Shown here: positions 1 through 9,089 of the stretch, one piece after another
How the letters are laid out: the number at the start of each line of letters is the position of its first letter
Position numbering within the stretch: position 1 is the stretch's first letter
Source: Alkalimonas cellulosilytica
GTDB taxonomy: Bacteria; Pseudomonadota; Gammaproteobacteria; Enterobacterales; Alteromonadaceae
Assembly: GCF_036325985.1 (NCBI RefSeq)
Contig: NZ_JAUHLI010000010.1
Coordinates: 62,001-126,000 of the forward strand
Direction of reading: 5' to 3'
DNA length: 64,000 nt
Program-made: the position numbers and the translations under genes
The notes under the pieces: generated by a model
The model's database searches: none
Told to the model about the DNA's origin: nothing
What the model saw: only the letters and a program-made list of their open reading frames with translations

Positions 1-992
1 GCCGGCTCAATAGCACGCCGGCGCGTCAGGCCATTTTTGGGGTGACTGCAGCCGAAGTGACCCTGCAGGCAGGCTTTACCACCGTACGTAATGTCGGAGC
101 AGCAGGCTTTGCCGATGTGGATTTGCGCAATGCCATTGATGAAGGCGAAATCCAGGGACCAAGGATGCGGGTAGCCGGCCATTCCATTTGCATTACCGGT
201 GGCCACTGCGACAACAACTTACTGCCGCATACCTATGCCGCCACTGGTTTTGGGGTTGCCAATAGTCCGGATGAAGTACGCACCCGGGTACGGGAGAACA
301 TGAAATACGGCGCTAACTTAATCAAATTCACCGCAACCGGCGGCGTGTTGTCGCGCAACACCGACGTCAATGCCAGCCAGTTCAGTCTGGCGGAGATGCA
401 GGCGCTGGTGGCCGAAGCGCATGACCGTGGTGCCAGAGTGGCCGCTCATGCCCATGGTTTGCATGGCATGAAGCGCGCTATTGAAGCCGGGGTCGATTCG
501 ATTGAGCATGCCAGTTTTTTAAATGATGAGATACTGGCCATGGCCGCAGAGCGCGGTACTTATCTGGTGATGGACATCTATGTCAGCGATTATATTTTAA
601 GCGAAGGCGAAGCTGCTGGGATCTTACCGGAGTCATTGGCCAAAGAGCGGCAGGTTGGTCAGCTTCAACGGGAAAACTTTCGCCGTGCGGTCGCTGCCGG
701 TGTCAACATGGCCTATGGTACCGATGCTGGTGTTTATACCCATGGCCAGAACGCCCGTCAGTTTGGCTACATGGTGGAGTGGGGCATGACACCACTGCAA
801 GCCATTCAAAGCGCGACCCTGCATGCCGCTACGCTGCTGAATTGGCGTAACGAGCAAGGGCAATTGAATGTAGGCCTGCTAGAACCCGGTGCCTATGCCG
901 ATCTGGTCGCCGTTGAAGGCAACCCCTTGCAAAATATCCGTCTACTGGAAGCCATTCCAGTGGTAGTGAAGGGTGGTAAACAAGTCAATTAA
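1..992 (+). CDS. Amidohydrolase family protein, 5' truncated by the window edge
   Basis: The reading frame is open from base 3, so the gene begins upstream of the window; the GTG at 42 is internal. About 330 residues are visible. They match the C-terminal two thirds of the metal-dependent amidohydrolase barrel of the imidazolonepropionase-like group (Xaa-Pro dipeptidase or secreted amidohydrolase annotations). Visible metal-ligand regions are AAHAHG, SIEHAS and the late aspartate in YGTDAGVYTHG, and the C-terminus has the usual small beta domain (EPGAYADLVAVEGNPL). The N-terminal HxH metal motif and any signal peptide are outside the window. The substrate cannot be told. It ends at a strong hairpin shared with the convergent PEP-CTERM gene. 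Confidence 0.85.
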   Translation, partial: RLNSTPARQAIFGVTAAEVTLQAGFTTVRNVGAAGFADVDLRNAIDEGEIQGPRMRVAGHSICITGGHCDNNLLPHTYAATGFGVANSPDEVRTRVRENMKYGANLIKFTATGGVLSRNTDVNASQFSLAEMQALVAEAHDRGARVAAHAHGLHGMKRAIEAGVDSIEHASFLNDEILAMAAERGTYLVMDIYVSDYILSEGEAAGILPESLAKERQVGQLQRENFRRAVAAGVNMAYGTDAGVYTHGQNARQFGYMVEWGMTPLQAIQSATLHAATLLNWRNEQGQLNVGLLEPGAYADLVAVEGNPLQNIRLLEAIPVVVKGGKQVN

Positions 993-997
993 ATAGC

Positions 998-1025
998 AAA
1001 AAGGCCTGTTGTAGCAGGCCTTTTT
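998..1025. terminator. Bidirectional rho-independent terminator
   Basis: A perfect 11-bp stem (AAAAAGGCCTG and CAGGCCTTTTT) encloses a 6-base loop. It has a T run on either strand, so it can stop both the amidohydrolase gene and the convergent PEP-CTERM gene. Confidence 0.9.
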
Positions 1026-1049
1026 GCAGAAGCTGGAGTGACGCTTGGT

Positions 1050-1682
1050 TTAGCGGCGACGCAGGCGCAAGCCCAGCAAGCCCAGACCAAGCAATGCCAA
1101 AGTGGCTGGGGCTGGTACCGGTGTGGTATCGCTTGCCGGTGTGCCATAGACACTTAGAGTTGCACTGTACAGATTAAAATTATTGGTACCGCTGAAACGT
1201 GAGAACCAGAGATAGAAGCTGCCTGAGCTGACAATATCATCGAATACATCCAGCGAGCTCGTGAAGGTATAGGTCACTATTTGCTGACTGCTCGATAAGC
1301 GTCTATCCGATAAAAAGGCATTAAAGAGGTTAATGTCATCACTGGCGGCAAATCGGCTAGCCCCCGGCCTTACAACCCAAACGCCATTGCTAAACTGATG
1401 ATTCAAGGTCAGCTCGAAGGATGTAATCTCTTCAAACGCAAGATGGCTAAAATCGAAAGCATCGTGAAATGAGCTACCAGTGGCACAGGTTGAAAGACTG
1501 GGACGAACAACTTGAAAATAGTCTGTGTGTAAACTACCGCAGTACCCACCATAATTCATATGCGAAGGGGCATGCTTATCAAACCCATAATCATGCGTTA
1601 TGGTACCAATTAAAGCAGCATGAGCCGAGAACACCAAACCAGTTACCAGGACAACAGCCCCTGCAAACAACGATGTTTTCAT
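1050..1682 (-). CDS. PEP-CTERM (VPAP variant) sorted secreted protein
   Basis: This is a 210-residue secreted protein of unknown function. It has an N-terminal signal peptide (MKTSLFAGAVVLVTGLVFSA), a beta-rich middle and a classic C-terminal sorting tail: the VPAPATLALLGLGLLGL segment followed by RLRRR. Tails of this type are recognised by exosortase, which anchors or releases exported proteins, often linked to exopolysaccharide. No exosortase gene is in the window. The start chosen at 1682 is preceded by AGGGA at good spacing; a longer frame starting at 1718 would bury the signal peptide. The 227 bases upstream are AT-rich and presumably hold its promoter. The middle of the protein resembles no family I can name. 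Confidence 0.8.
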   Translation of the reverse strand: MKTSLFAGAVVLVTGLVFSAHAALIGTITHDYGFDKHAPSHMNYGGYCGSLHTDYFQVVRPSLSTCATGSSFHDAFDFSHLAFEEITSFELTLNHQFSNGVWVVRPGASRFAASDDINLFNAFLSDRRLSSSQQIVTYTFTSSLDVFDDIVSSGSFYLWFSRFSGTNNFNLYSATLSVYGTPASDTTPVPAPATLALLGLGLLGLRLRRR

Positions 1683-1909
1683 AAAATTTTTCCCTAAATT
1701 ACGACGGTTGCCAAACAACGAATACGTTTTTTGAGCTTTTGAACATTGACAGCTTAATGAAAAGCAAAAAATGTGCCGAAATTTTAAACAAAAACATTAG
1801 CAGTTGTTTTATCAACGTTTATTTTTTATACGCTCATGTTCTAAACCCTAGCTGCAGTTAGAACAAGCTGATCTATGGCAAAAAAACAGACACTTTTCAG
1901 CTTGTTGGC

Positions 1910-2815
1910 CTAGCTACCTGATTGAAACAACTGTTGCTCCAGCGAAGGCCCCCGGCTTAACTGCCGATAATCAATGTCCTGTTGGTGCAGCAATTGCAGC
2001 AACTGAACATCAAAATCAGCTACCCGAGCAGCATCGTACCGCAACTCCAGCTGAAGCTTACTCACTATGAGGAAAGACACCAGGCCAGGCAGTTGCTGCA
2101 GCAAAGGCAGCAGAGGTTGATAATTTTCCTGACACAACTGCAAGCGAAGCACTCCTGCCTCACTGACTTGGGCTACTTGCTGCCGGATCTGGCCTTGTTC
2201 CAGCATCAGCACAGTGCCACACAGCTGCTCCAGTTCAAACAGGTTGTGCGAACTGATTACAAAGGTGCAGTGGGCACTTAACTGCTGAATGCAATCGCGC
2301 AAGGCTTTGGCATGCAGCGGATCCAGACCAGCGGTCGGTTCATCCAGCAGCACCAGCTCAGGCTCGCCCAGCAAAGCCTGGGCAATCGCCAGCCGCTTGC
2401 GCATGCCGTGGCTTAGCTGGACTACCTTGGAGCCCGCTTCTGCCGTTAAATCCACCAGCGCCAACACCCGCTCAGTTTCCTGCCGGGATTTTGCCGCTGA
2501 CATCCCTTGCAAGCGCGCCAACCAATGCAACTGCCTGGCCAGTCCAAAGTCCGGATCAAACTGCGCATCCTGTGGCAAAGCGCCTAAGCGTCCACTCAGG
2601 GCTGGACTACCCGCCTGATGCCCCAGCACCTGCACCCGGCCCTGATCGGGCTGAATGTAGCCACAAAGCACACTCAGCAAGGTGGTTTTTCCGGCTCCAT
2701 TGGCGCCCACCAGCGCAATCGGAGCTCCGGCGTGGATCTGCAGATCCAACTGCTGCAATACTGCCTTGTGACCAAAGTGCTTAGTCAGCCCCTGACAATC
2801 AACCAATACTGTCAT
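1910..2815 (-). CDS. ABC transporter ATP-binding protein
   Basis: This 301-residue ATPase subunit belongs to a two-gene ABC exporter of the CcmA/NatA type. The Walker A motif GANGAGKTT is at about residues 37-45, the signature LSHGMRKRLA near 133 and Walker B LVLLDEPTAGLDP near 155. The last roughly 90 residues form a glutamine- and leucine-rich accessory region. Its ATG overlaps the stop of the upstream permease gene by four bases (ATGA), so the two are translationally coupled. The substrate is unknown; relatives handle copper maturation (NosF-like), drugs or lipids. Confidence 0.88.
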   Translation of the reverse strand: MTVLVDCQGLTKHFGHKAVLQQLDLQIHAGAPIALVGANGAGKTTLLSVLCGYIQPDQGRVQVLGHQAGSPALSGRLGALPQDAQFDPDFGLARQLHWLARLQGMSAAKSRQETERVLALVDLTAEAGSKVVQLSHGMRKRLAIAQALLGEPELVLLDEPTAGLDPLHAKALRDCIQQLSAHCTFVISSHNLFELEQLCGTVLMLEQGQIRQQVAQVSEAGVLRLQLCQENYQPLLPLLQQLPGLVSFLIVSKLQLELRYDAARVADFDVQLLQLLHQQDIDYRQLSRGPSLEQQLFQSGS

Positions 2816-3633
2816 ATGCCTCTCCGTTGAAAGCTATACAGTGAAAGTGCCAACAACAAAAGTGCTTGCCCAACCGGCAGGGCCAAGGGTGCCCAGGATT
2901 GCCAGGGCAAGCTGTTCATCAGTGCCGGGATCTGAGCGCCAGGCAACCAGCCAAACAGCGGCAGCACACCGGGCCAGTAATAGGCAAGCACTCCTAACAG
3001 CACTGGCAAGACACTCAGCACGACGATGGCCAGACTAACGGCAGCCCGACTGGAGTTCAGCCACACCGACATCAGGCTCATTAAGGCAGTAAAAGGCAGT
3101 AAGCACAGCATCACGAAAACCCAGCAAAACAAGGCCGCACTAAACAGCTCTGTGCTCAAAGCCGCCCCCTGCCAAAAAGCCAGCGCCAGGCTGGCTGCCA
3201 GAGTAAGTGCCAACAAAGTCCCCTGCATCAGCAACTGGCCAAGGAAGCGCCCCAGCAGCAGACTGCTCCTGCTGATACGCAGGCAGTACAAGCGCAAGGT
3301 ACCCCGGCTGCGGTCGCGGCAAATCTGTCCGGCACTAAACAGCACTGCCGCCATCGGGCTTAATACCAAAGCCAGTAGCCAAAACAGACTCAGCTCTGGT
3401 CGAGGCCAAAGCAATAACTGCCGCACATCGACCCAGCCCGCAACCATTTCAGCCCCTTCCAGAATTGCAGGATCCAGCATCCATTGACTCAGCGGCATCA
3501 CCAGATAACGCAGCAACACAAACCACAGCAGGCAAGATGCGGCAATGGTTAACCAGCCTCTGCGGGTTAAAAAGAGCCGTTGCCATTCGATCTGGCTAAG
3601 CAACCAGAGTTGGGACCAGGCGGGCAGATGCAT
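2812..3633 (-). CDS. ABC transporter permease (ABC-2 type)
   Basis: A 273-residue membrane protein with about six hydrophobic segments. It is the first gene of a two-gene operon with the ATPase at 1910-2815. A cytoplasmic stretch with ICRDRSRGTLRLYCLRISRSS between the second and third membrane segments is typical of ABC-2 permeases of the NosY/NatB kind, which form the membrane channel of an exporter. No neighbouring gene identifies a substrate. Confidence 0.8.
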   Translation of the reverse strand: MHLPAWSQLWLLSQIEWQRLFLTRRGWLTIAASCLLWFVLLRYLVMPLSQWMLDPAILEGAEMVAGWVDVRQLLLWPRPELSLFWLLALVLSPMAAVLFSAGQICRDRSRGTLRLYCLRISRSSLLLGRFLGQLLMQGTLLALTLAASLALAFWQGAALSTELFSAALFCWVFVMLCLLPFTALMSLMSVWLNSSRAAVSLAIVVLSVLPVLLGVLAYYWPGVLPLFGWLPGAQIPALMNSLPWQSWAPLALPVGQALLLLALSLYSFQRRGI

Positions 3634-3786
3634 ACAAGCTCCTTAGCTTAGAGAAGAAACATGTTAAGTTCAGCAATATCAGTGCCAGAATAAAAATGAC
3701 TAAAATTCAATACACTAGCCTGCTAGACTAAGGCTATTGAAGTCTAAAGGCGACTTTTTTCGTCAGAATCACCATCCGGAGGTAGC

Positions 3787-5100
3787 GTGACCCCATCCCA
3801 GGAAAAAGTAGACAAGCTGTACAGCCTGATAGCCAACGAAGAAGATGCCCGTGCCTGCAAGGATATCTCGGAGCAAGCTTGTACCGAAGTGCCGCGCAAT
3901 TTTTTCTTAATCTTAATCAGCCAAACCCTGACCAGTCTGGGCGATTTACTGACCAGCCCGAAAACCGTGCTGACCTGGCTGATGACAGCAGTAGGCGCGC
4001 CGGCAGCCTTGATTGCCTGGCTGGTGCCTATTCGCGAGTCCGGCTCTTTGCTGCCGCAGCTGCTGATTGGCGCCTGGGTGCGCCAGCATGCGCTGCGCAA
4101 ACCCTTTCTGGTGTTGGGCGCCATCATCCAGGCACTCAGCCTGTTTGGCATGGTGCTGGCGGTGCTCTGGCTGCAGGGGCTAAGTGCTGGCCTGGCGATA
4201 CTCGGCTTGCTGGTGGTTTTTAGCCTGGGCCGGGGCCTGAACTCGGTGGCGATGAAAGATGTGCAGGGCAAAACCATCCCCAAACAGCGGCGTGGTCGGT
4301 TAACCGGCCTGGCCAGCACCGTATCGGGCTTGCTGACCACCGGTGTCTCCATCTGGCTGCTGAGCAGTGTGAAAGAAGCTGGCGTGCTGATCTATGTGCT
4401 GTTGCTGCTCGGGGCAGCCATGCTGTGGTTTGGTGCAGCCACTTTGTTCAGCCAGATTGAGGAAGAACCTGGTGAGACCAGCGGTGGCGGCAATGCCATG
4501 CAGCAAGCCTTTGCCAACTTAGCGTTGCTGCGCGACGATGTGCTGTTTCGCCACTTTGTCATTACCCGGGCACTGCTGCTCAGCTCGGCGCTGGCCACGC
4601 CCTTTTTGATTGTGCTGGCGCAGCAGCACAGCAGCTCGGGCGCTTTATTGGGGGCTTTTTTGCTGGCCAGCAGCCTGGCCAGTTTGCTGAGTTCCAGCAT
4701 CTGGGGCTGGCTGGCCGACTGGTCCAGTCGTCGGGTGCTTTTGCTGGCAGCAGCCCTTGCCTCGCTGTTCTGTTTTATTGCCGCCATCGCCAGTCAGCTG
4801 GATGGCGCGCTGGTGGCCAGCATCTGGTTTTACCCGCTGCTGTTTATGCTGTTGAGCATAGCGCATGCCGGAGTGCGGGTCGGTCGTAAAACCTATTTGC
4901 TGGATATGGCCGGCGGCAACAAACGCACCGATTACGTCTCGGTCAGCAATACCGTGATTGGGGCCTTGTTGCTGCTAACCGGTTTGATCAGTGCGGTGGT
5001 CGCCAGCTGGTCGCTGTTTGCGGTGCTGGTGTTGTTCGCCGCCATGAGTGGCCTGGGGGTGCTGTTTTCCTGGCGGCTAAAAGAAGTGACTGCGTCCTGA
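3787..5100 (+). CDS. MFS transporter
   Basis: A 437-residue protein with an N-terminal cytoplasmic tail of about 45 residues followed by roughly twelve membrane segments, in the layout of a major facilitator. A basic loop (KTIPKQRRGRLTG) lies between early segments and a second basic turn (WSSRRVLLL) occurs in the second half, as expected for the family. The start is GTG, preceded by GGAGG with a short spacing of about four bases. The tail reads as helical and acidic. Substrate unknown; it converges with the membrane protein at 5104-5826 with only three bases between stops. Confidence 0.8.
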   Translation: MTPSQEKVDKLYSLIANEEDARACKDISEQACTEVPRNFFLILISQTLTSLGDLLTSPKTVLTWLMTAVGAPAALIAWLVPIRESGSLLPQLLIGAWVRQHALRKPFLVLGAIIQALSLFGMVLAVLWLQGLSAGLAILGLLVVFSLGRGLNSVAMKDVQGKTIPKQRRGRLTGLASTVSGLLTTGVSIWLLSSVKEAGVLIYVLLLLGAAMLWFGAATLFSQIEEEPGETSGGGNAMQQAFANLALLRDDVLFRHFVITRALLLSSALATPFLIVLAQQHSSSGALLGAFLLASSLASLLSSSIWGWLADWSSRRVLLLAAALASLFCFIAAIASQLDGALVASIWFYPLLFMLLSIAHAGVRVGRKTYLLDMAGGNKRTDYVSVSNTVIGALLLLTGLISAVVASWSLFAVLVLFAAMSGLGVLFSWRLKEVTAS

Positions 5101-5103
5101 AAA

Positions 5104-5826
5104 TTAGCTTTCAGGCGCACCCACCAAAAACTGATCCAGCTCTTCGCCGGTCAGTTTGCCGATTTGGCTAAACAGATAAAGCACAGCGCCCATCATAATA
5201 ATGGTGCAGGGAATGGCAATGACCGGAAAGCTGAGCGCGGTCATACGGCCAATTTCGGCATTAAAGGCTTCGGTGCCAGCCGGACTAACCACGATCCACT
5301 TGGCCAGCACATAGTTAAGCACGGCCGACAGCGCAAAGGAGCTGGCCAGCAGGTAAGTGCTGATTTGGACTTTCTGCTCAAACTGCTGGGTTGCCTGTTT
5401 GGCGGCCAGGGCAGCAGCCAGCTTGTCGGTGCGGATCAGATCGTCATTCAGTAGCAGCTTGCGCACCAACGAATAGCGGGTGTTGTGGGTCAGGATCACC
5501 GCAATGCCCAGCACCGCCGGTACCGCCGCTTCTTTGATGGCGATGTAGGCCGGATCCAGCTGCAACAAGCCAATGCCACCGGTCAGCAGCACACTGATCA
5601 CCCCAAGCACCGAGAAGAAGTTCACTTTGTCGCTTTGAACAAAGTCCCAGCAGCCATAGACCACCGGAAACGCCAGTGCCACCACCAAAGCCCACATCGG
5701 CCCCAGGTGCGCATCGCCGCTGAACTTGCTTAAAATCACCACCGGAATAATGATGTTAAACACCAGGTTGCTAAAAAAGCCGCCTTTTTTGCGGGCGGGT
5801 TTGGCTGGGGTTACTGACTCACTCAT
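5104..5826 (-). CDS. VC0807-like integral membrane protein
   Basis: A 240-residue protein with about six hydrophobic helices and a basic N-terminus. The arrangement and the conserved N-terminal segment (NIIIPVVILSKFSG) resemble the proteins annotated as VC0807 family, whose function is not established. A basic, helical loop at residues 125-155 sits between the two halves. It is not obviously in an operon. Confidence 0.6.
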   Translation of the reverse strand: MSESVTPAKPARKKGGFFSNLVFNIIIPVVILSKFSGDAHLGPMWALVVALAFPVVYGCWDFVQSDKVNFFSVLGVISVLLTGGIGLLQLDPAYIAIKEAAVPAVLGIAVILTHNTRYSLVRKLLLNDDLIRTDKLAAALAAKQATQQFEQKVQISTYLLASSFALSAVLNYVLAKWIVVSPAGTEAFNAEIGRMTALSFPVIAIPCTIIMMGAVLYLFSQIGKLTGEELDQFLVGAPES

Positions 5827-5880
5827 TACTGCATGCTCAATTGTTTCAATCTGCTCAGTATACTCAAAGCTAGCGGCTTG

Positions 5881-6951
5881 TCACCTCTGCCTGGCGGCCA
5901 GCTGCTGATCAAGTTTTACAATAAAATCCAGCACGGTTTCAGTAACCGCCTGATAAAAGGCGGCATCGACCCGATCACTGGTATCCCGTGGCGTGTGGTA
6001 ATCCGGATGGTCGGCCACGCCAAAATAGATAAAAGGCACACCATGGCGGTGGAAAACTCCATGATCCGAGCTGTTGACCCAGTTCTCGGTGCGTCCGGCC
6101 CGCCACCAGGGCCTGTCGTGTGCCCGCATCAGCCGCACTGAGCTCTGCTGTTGTACCTGATCCAGAATGGGATGCAGCCAGGGGTGCTGGTAGGTGCCCA
6201 CCGCAAACAGCTGGCGCTCGCTATCCCGGCTCAGCATATCCAGATTGACGTTAAAGGCCAGCTGCGAAGGCTGCACCGCCTGATCGCGGAACAATGCGAC
6301 CGCCCCCTGCAGGCCTTTTTCTTCGCTATCAAGGGCGATAAAGAGCAGCGGATGCTCCGTCGGATGCTGCGCAAAGTAGCGCGCCAGCTCCAGCATGGCA
6401 GCAACACCGGAGGCATTGTCGTCAGCACCGTGAAAGATTTGGCCGTCACGCACTCCCAGATGATCGTAATGCGCTGTAATGGCAATGGCTGGCAAGTCTG
6501 GTTGTTTGCCCGGCAGGCTGCCCAGCACATTGGCAGCATTGCTGATGGCTTGGATTTGTCGCTGACGCTGCCGAAAGAGCCCACTGAACTGGATATGCTC
6601 CTGCACTTCGTATTCGTGCAAATAACCCTCTACCCCAGCCGGCTGCAAGCCAATCTGTTGGTAGTGCTCCACCAACCAGTGCCGGGTGGCTAATGCCCCG
6701 GGCTGGCCTGACTCGCGCCCTTCGCGCTCCGGATGCGCCATCCAGCTTAGATCGGCCAGCATACGCTGATGATTCAGCCGCTCGGGCACCGCCTGCGCTG
6801 CAACTGGCACTGACTTTTTTGCCTCAATCCGGGTGGCTTCCCGCTCGGTTAACCAAGCCTGCCAGGCCGGATACCCCCACCAATAGCCGGCTCCGGCCAA
6901 AAGCACGCCGATACCGACAGTGACCAGCAACGACTTCCAAAAAACTCTCAT
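5881..6951 (-). CDS. M28 family zinc peptidase, membrane anchored
   Basis: A 356-residue aminopeptidase-type enzyme with an N-terminal membrane segment (residues 5-25) that places the catalytic domain in the periplasm. The co-catalytic zinc ligands of family M28 are in view: H161 in AHYDHLG, D177 in GADDNASG, catalytic E210 and E211 in LDSEEKG, D238 in NLDMLSR and H319 in DYHTPRDT. These hydrolyse N-terminal amino acids or similar amide substrates in relatives. It stands alone between convergent and same-strand genes. Confidence 0.87.
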   Translation of the reverse strand: MRVFWKSLLVTVGIGVLLAGAGYWWGYPAWQAWLTEREATRIEAKKSVPVAAQAVPERLNHQRMLADLSWMAHPEREGRESGQPGALATRHWLVEHYQQIGLQPAGVEGYLHEYEVQEHIQFSGLFRQRQRQIQAISNAANVLGSLPGKQPDLPAIAITAHYDHLGVRDGQIFHGADDNASGVAAMLELARYFAQHPTEHPLLFIALDSEEKGLQGAVALFRDQAVQPSQLAFNVNLDMLSRDSERQLFAVGTYQHPWLHPILDQVQQQSSVRLMRAHDRPWWRAGRTENWVNSSDHGVFHRHGVPFIYFGVADHPDYHTPRDTSDRVDAAFYQAVTETVLDFIVKLDQQLAARQR

Positions 6952-7026
6952 ACAAACACCTTATGGGTAGACCAACAGCATCATAACTGTTTTTTCCCTG
7001 AACCACAGCCTCCTGACAATACCCCC

Positions 7027-7818
7027 TTAGTCAAGACTGGTCGGGTTGCATGCTGACAGCACGTGATCCGACGGCATCAGTGGTTGTGCTACCAAGGTCA
7101 GCTGGTACTCGGGTAGCTCATCTGCAGGGCCGTACATCAGTTCAGAAGCTTCGGCATACTTATCGATCACCCGCTTCAGCTCTGAGCTCAGTTGGCGGAA
7201 TGCCTGAGGTGGCAAACGCAAGGGTTTGACCATCACCAGCGTCTCCTCGGATACAGCCTGATTGAGTACCGCCGCTTCCGCACGCTGAAAGTAGCGGCTT
7301 AATTGCTGCTGCAACACCCGGCTGCCTGGCGCAAAACCAAGAGGAGGCTTCACCTTGAAGCGGTAGCGATTACCCGGCTCCAGCTCCAACAGCCCAAGCA
7401 TTTCCAATTTGCGAAGCCGCTGATAACAAGCAATGTCATCCAATCCCATGGCGTCAGCCAAGACATTGAGCGGGCGTTGTTGATAAAACAGGCCCACAAA
7501 AAAATCCAGCAATGCGGACTCTGCGGCAAACGCCTGATCTTGCTCTTCGGAAAAAAAGTGATGCTCAGCGTGCTCTTCCACCGCAGTCTGCAGCACAGAC
7601 GTCCAGTCCAGCTGGCAGATATCGACCAACTGCAGCAGGCGTTGCAGCGAGATATCCTGACCATTCAGCAGCCGTTTTACCGTATTCAGTGAAACATTTA
7701 GCCGGCTTGCCAGCCCAGCATAACTGATTTTTTGCTGGCGCAACCCTGCTTTTATCTGCTGCAAAGCTCGTTGAATCACTAAGGGGTTGAAGTGGGTTTT
7801 GTGCATGGCGCTAACCAT
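7027..7818 (-). CDS. XRE-family transcriptional regulator with long C-terminal domain
   Basis: A 263-residue regulator. Residues 15-65 form a Cro/C1-type helix-turn-helix (SYAGLASRLNVSLNTVKRLL). The rest is a domain seen in standalone gammaproteobacterial XRE regulators; it may include a second winged-helix-like segment at about 115-150 (LADAMGLDDIACYQRLRKL). The gene is divergent from the M23 peptidase; its first codons lie about 160 bases upstream of that gene. The ligand and targets are unknown. Confidence 0.78.
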   Translation of the reverse strand: MVSAMHKTHFNPLVIQRALQQIKAGLRQQKISYAGLASRLNVSLNTVKRLLNGQDISLQRLLQLVDICQLDWTSVLQTAVEEHAEHHFFSEEQDQAFAAESALLDFFVGLFYQQRPLNVLADAMGLDDIACYQRLRKLEMLGLLELEPGNRYRFKVKPPLGFAPGSRVLQQQLSRYFQRAEAAVLNQAVSEETLVMVKPLRLPPQAFRQLSSELKRVIDKYAEASELMYGPADELPEYQLTLVAQPLMPSDHVLSACNPTSLD

Positions 7819-7978
7819 TCAGGCTCATAAATTGACTAGTAGGGTACCATTAATTGATGCTTTTCGTGCAACCTCTGGTTTTTGCTTGTCCGTGCCAGCC
7901 TGGCTGACTAAATTACGAACCATCAGTGCGCTCCCGCTGTTGCATCAGGCGCCTAAAGTCACCACAAAGGAAAAGCAG

Positions 7979-9010
7979 ATGGCTGAAACACCGAATCCAA
8001 CAAGCACAGGCTGGCGCCAGGAGCTTACCGCATGGTATTGGCCGATGCTGGGTGGCCTTGCTATGGTCTTGCTACTGCAGTTTGGCGTGCAGGCGCTTTG
8101 GCAATGGTCACTGCCGTTTTGGCTTGTGATTGTTCTTTATCTGGCTTTTGCCGCTGGCCTGAGCTCAGTGTTGGGCCGGCTTGCTAACGAATATAAAACG
8201 GAAAAAACGCCTGTTCACCCCGCCAGCGCTTGGCCTGTTTCTGGGCCAATTCGCTATTTGGGCCGCTATTCGATGCTGTTTACCTTCCTACCCAGCTCCT
8301 TGCTGTCGATCCTAAACCCATGGCAACTCACACAGCAGTTGAAGCAATTGGCTGGCCAGGCCAAAGTGCATCGGCGCATGCGTGGACATTACGGCGAGCT
8401 GGATAGCTACCAAAATAAAGCTGTTTACCGCCTTCCATTTGCCGGCGAATGGCTTATTTTCAATGGTGGCCTGACACCAGGCACCTCCCACTCCTGGGAT
8501 GTATTGGCTCAGCGCTATGCCTATGACTTTGTGGTGGCTGACGTCTCATTTCGTCGCCACCGCAATCAAGGGACCCGGCTAGAAGACTACTTTTGTTATG
8601 ATGCACCCATACTGGCTGCTGCAGATGGCGTTGTGGTGGATATTCAAGACGGTATAAGCCCAGCACCTTTGGTTGGCTTTGCTGTCTGCGACTTTCTGTG
8701 TCGACACTTTGCCGGCAATTATCTGGTCATTCAGCACGCAGATGGCGAGTTTGGTGTTTATGCGCATTTAATCAAAGGCTCCATAACGTGCAAACTTGGG
8801 GAAAAAGTGCAACAAGGGCAACAGATTGGTCGCTGTGGTCATACAGGTCACTCCACGGAACCACACCTGCACTTCCATTTGCAGGATGGGATCAGTCTTT
8901 TTAACTCTATGGGCTTGCCAATATGGTTTCAAGACACCTTGGTCGATGGCGAACAAAAAACCAGTCCGGTGGCGCTGGAGCGCGGACAGCGGGTTGAGCA
9001 ACCGCATTGA
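7979..9010 (+). CDS. M23 family metallopeptidase, membrane anchored
   Basis: A 343-residue protein. Two hydrophobic helices at the N-terminus (about residues 20-60) are followed by a lysostaphin-type M23 domain. Zinc-binding motifs are seen in the RYAYDFVVAD region and in HLHFHLQD; the segment between them (GEKVQQGQQIGRCGHTGHS) is the typical M23 beta sheet. Family members cut peptidoglycan cross-links or glycine-rich peptides. The start at 7979 is preceded by AAAGGAAAA with about 8 bases spacing; the frame is open further upstream but that part lacks a ribosome site and would overlap the divergent XRE gene. Confidence 0.82.
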   Translation: MAETPNPTSTGWRQELTAWYWPMLGGLAMVLLLQFGVQALWQWSLPFWLVIVLYLAFAAGLSSVLGRLANEYKTEKTPVHPASAWPVSGPIRYLGRYSMLFTFLPSSLLSILNPWQLTQQLKQLAGQAKVHRRMRGHYGELDSYQNKAVYRLPFAGEWLIFNGGLTPGTSHSWDVLAQRYAYDFVVADVSFRRHRNQGTRLEDYFCYDAPILAAADGVVVDIQDGISPAPLVGFAVCDFLCRHFAGNYLVIQHADGEFGVYAHLIKGSITCKLGEKVQQGQQIGRCGHTGHSTEPHLHFHLQDGISLFNSMGLPIWFQDTLVDGEQKTSPVALERGQRVEQPH

Positions 9011-9015
9011 TGCAT

Positions 9016-9048
9016 AAAAAAGACGCCTTATCCAAAAGGAGTAAGGCG
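9016..9048 (-). terminator. Rho-independent terminator on the minus strand
   Basis: The stem CGCCTTATCC / GGAGTAAGGCG (one bulged base) has loop AAAA and is followed on the minus strand by six T residues. It serves the YggN gene. Confidence 0.75.
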
Positions 9049-9089
9049 CCAAGGCTGTGGTTGGAAACTGTGTTTTGGCTAAGATTGGT

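Noticed and set aside
3744..4352. Long open frame opposite the MFS gene
   Set aside because: It is antisense to a clear membrane transporter, has low-complexity composition and no ribosome site.
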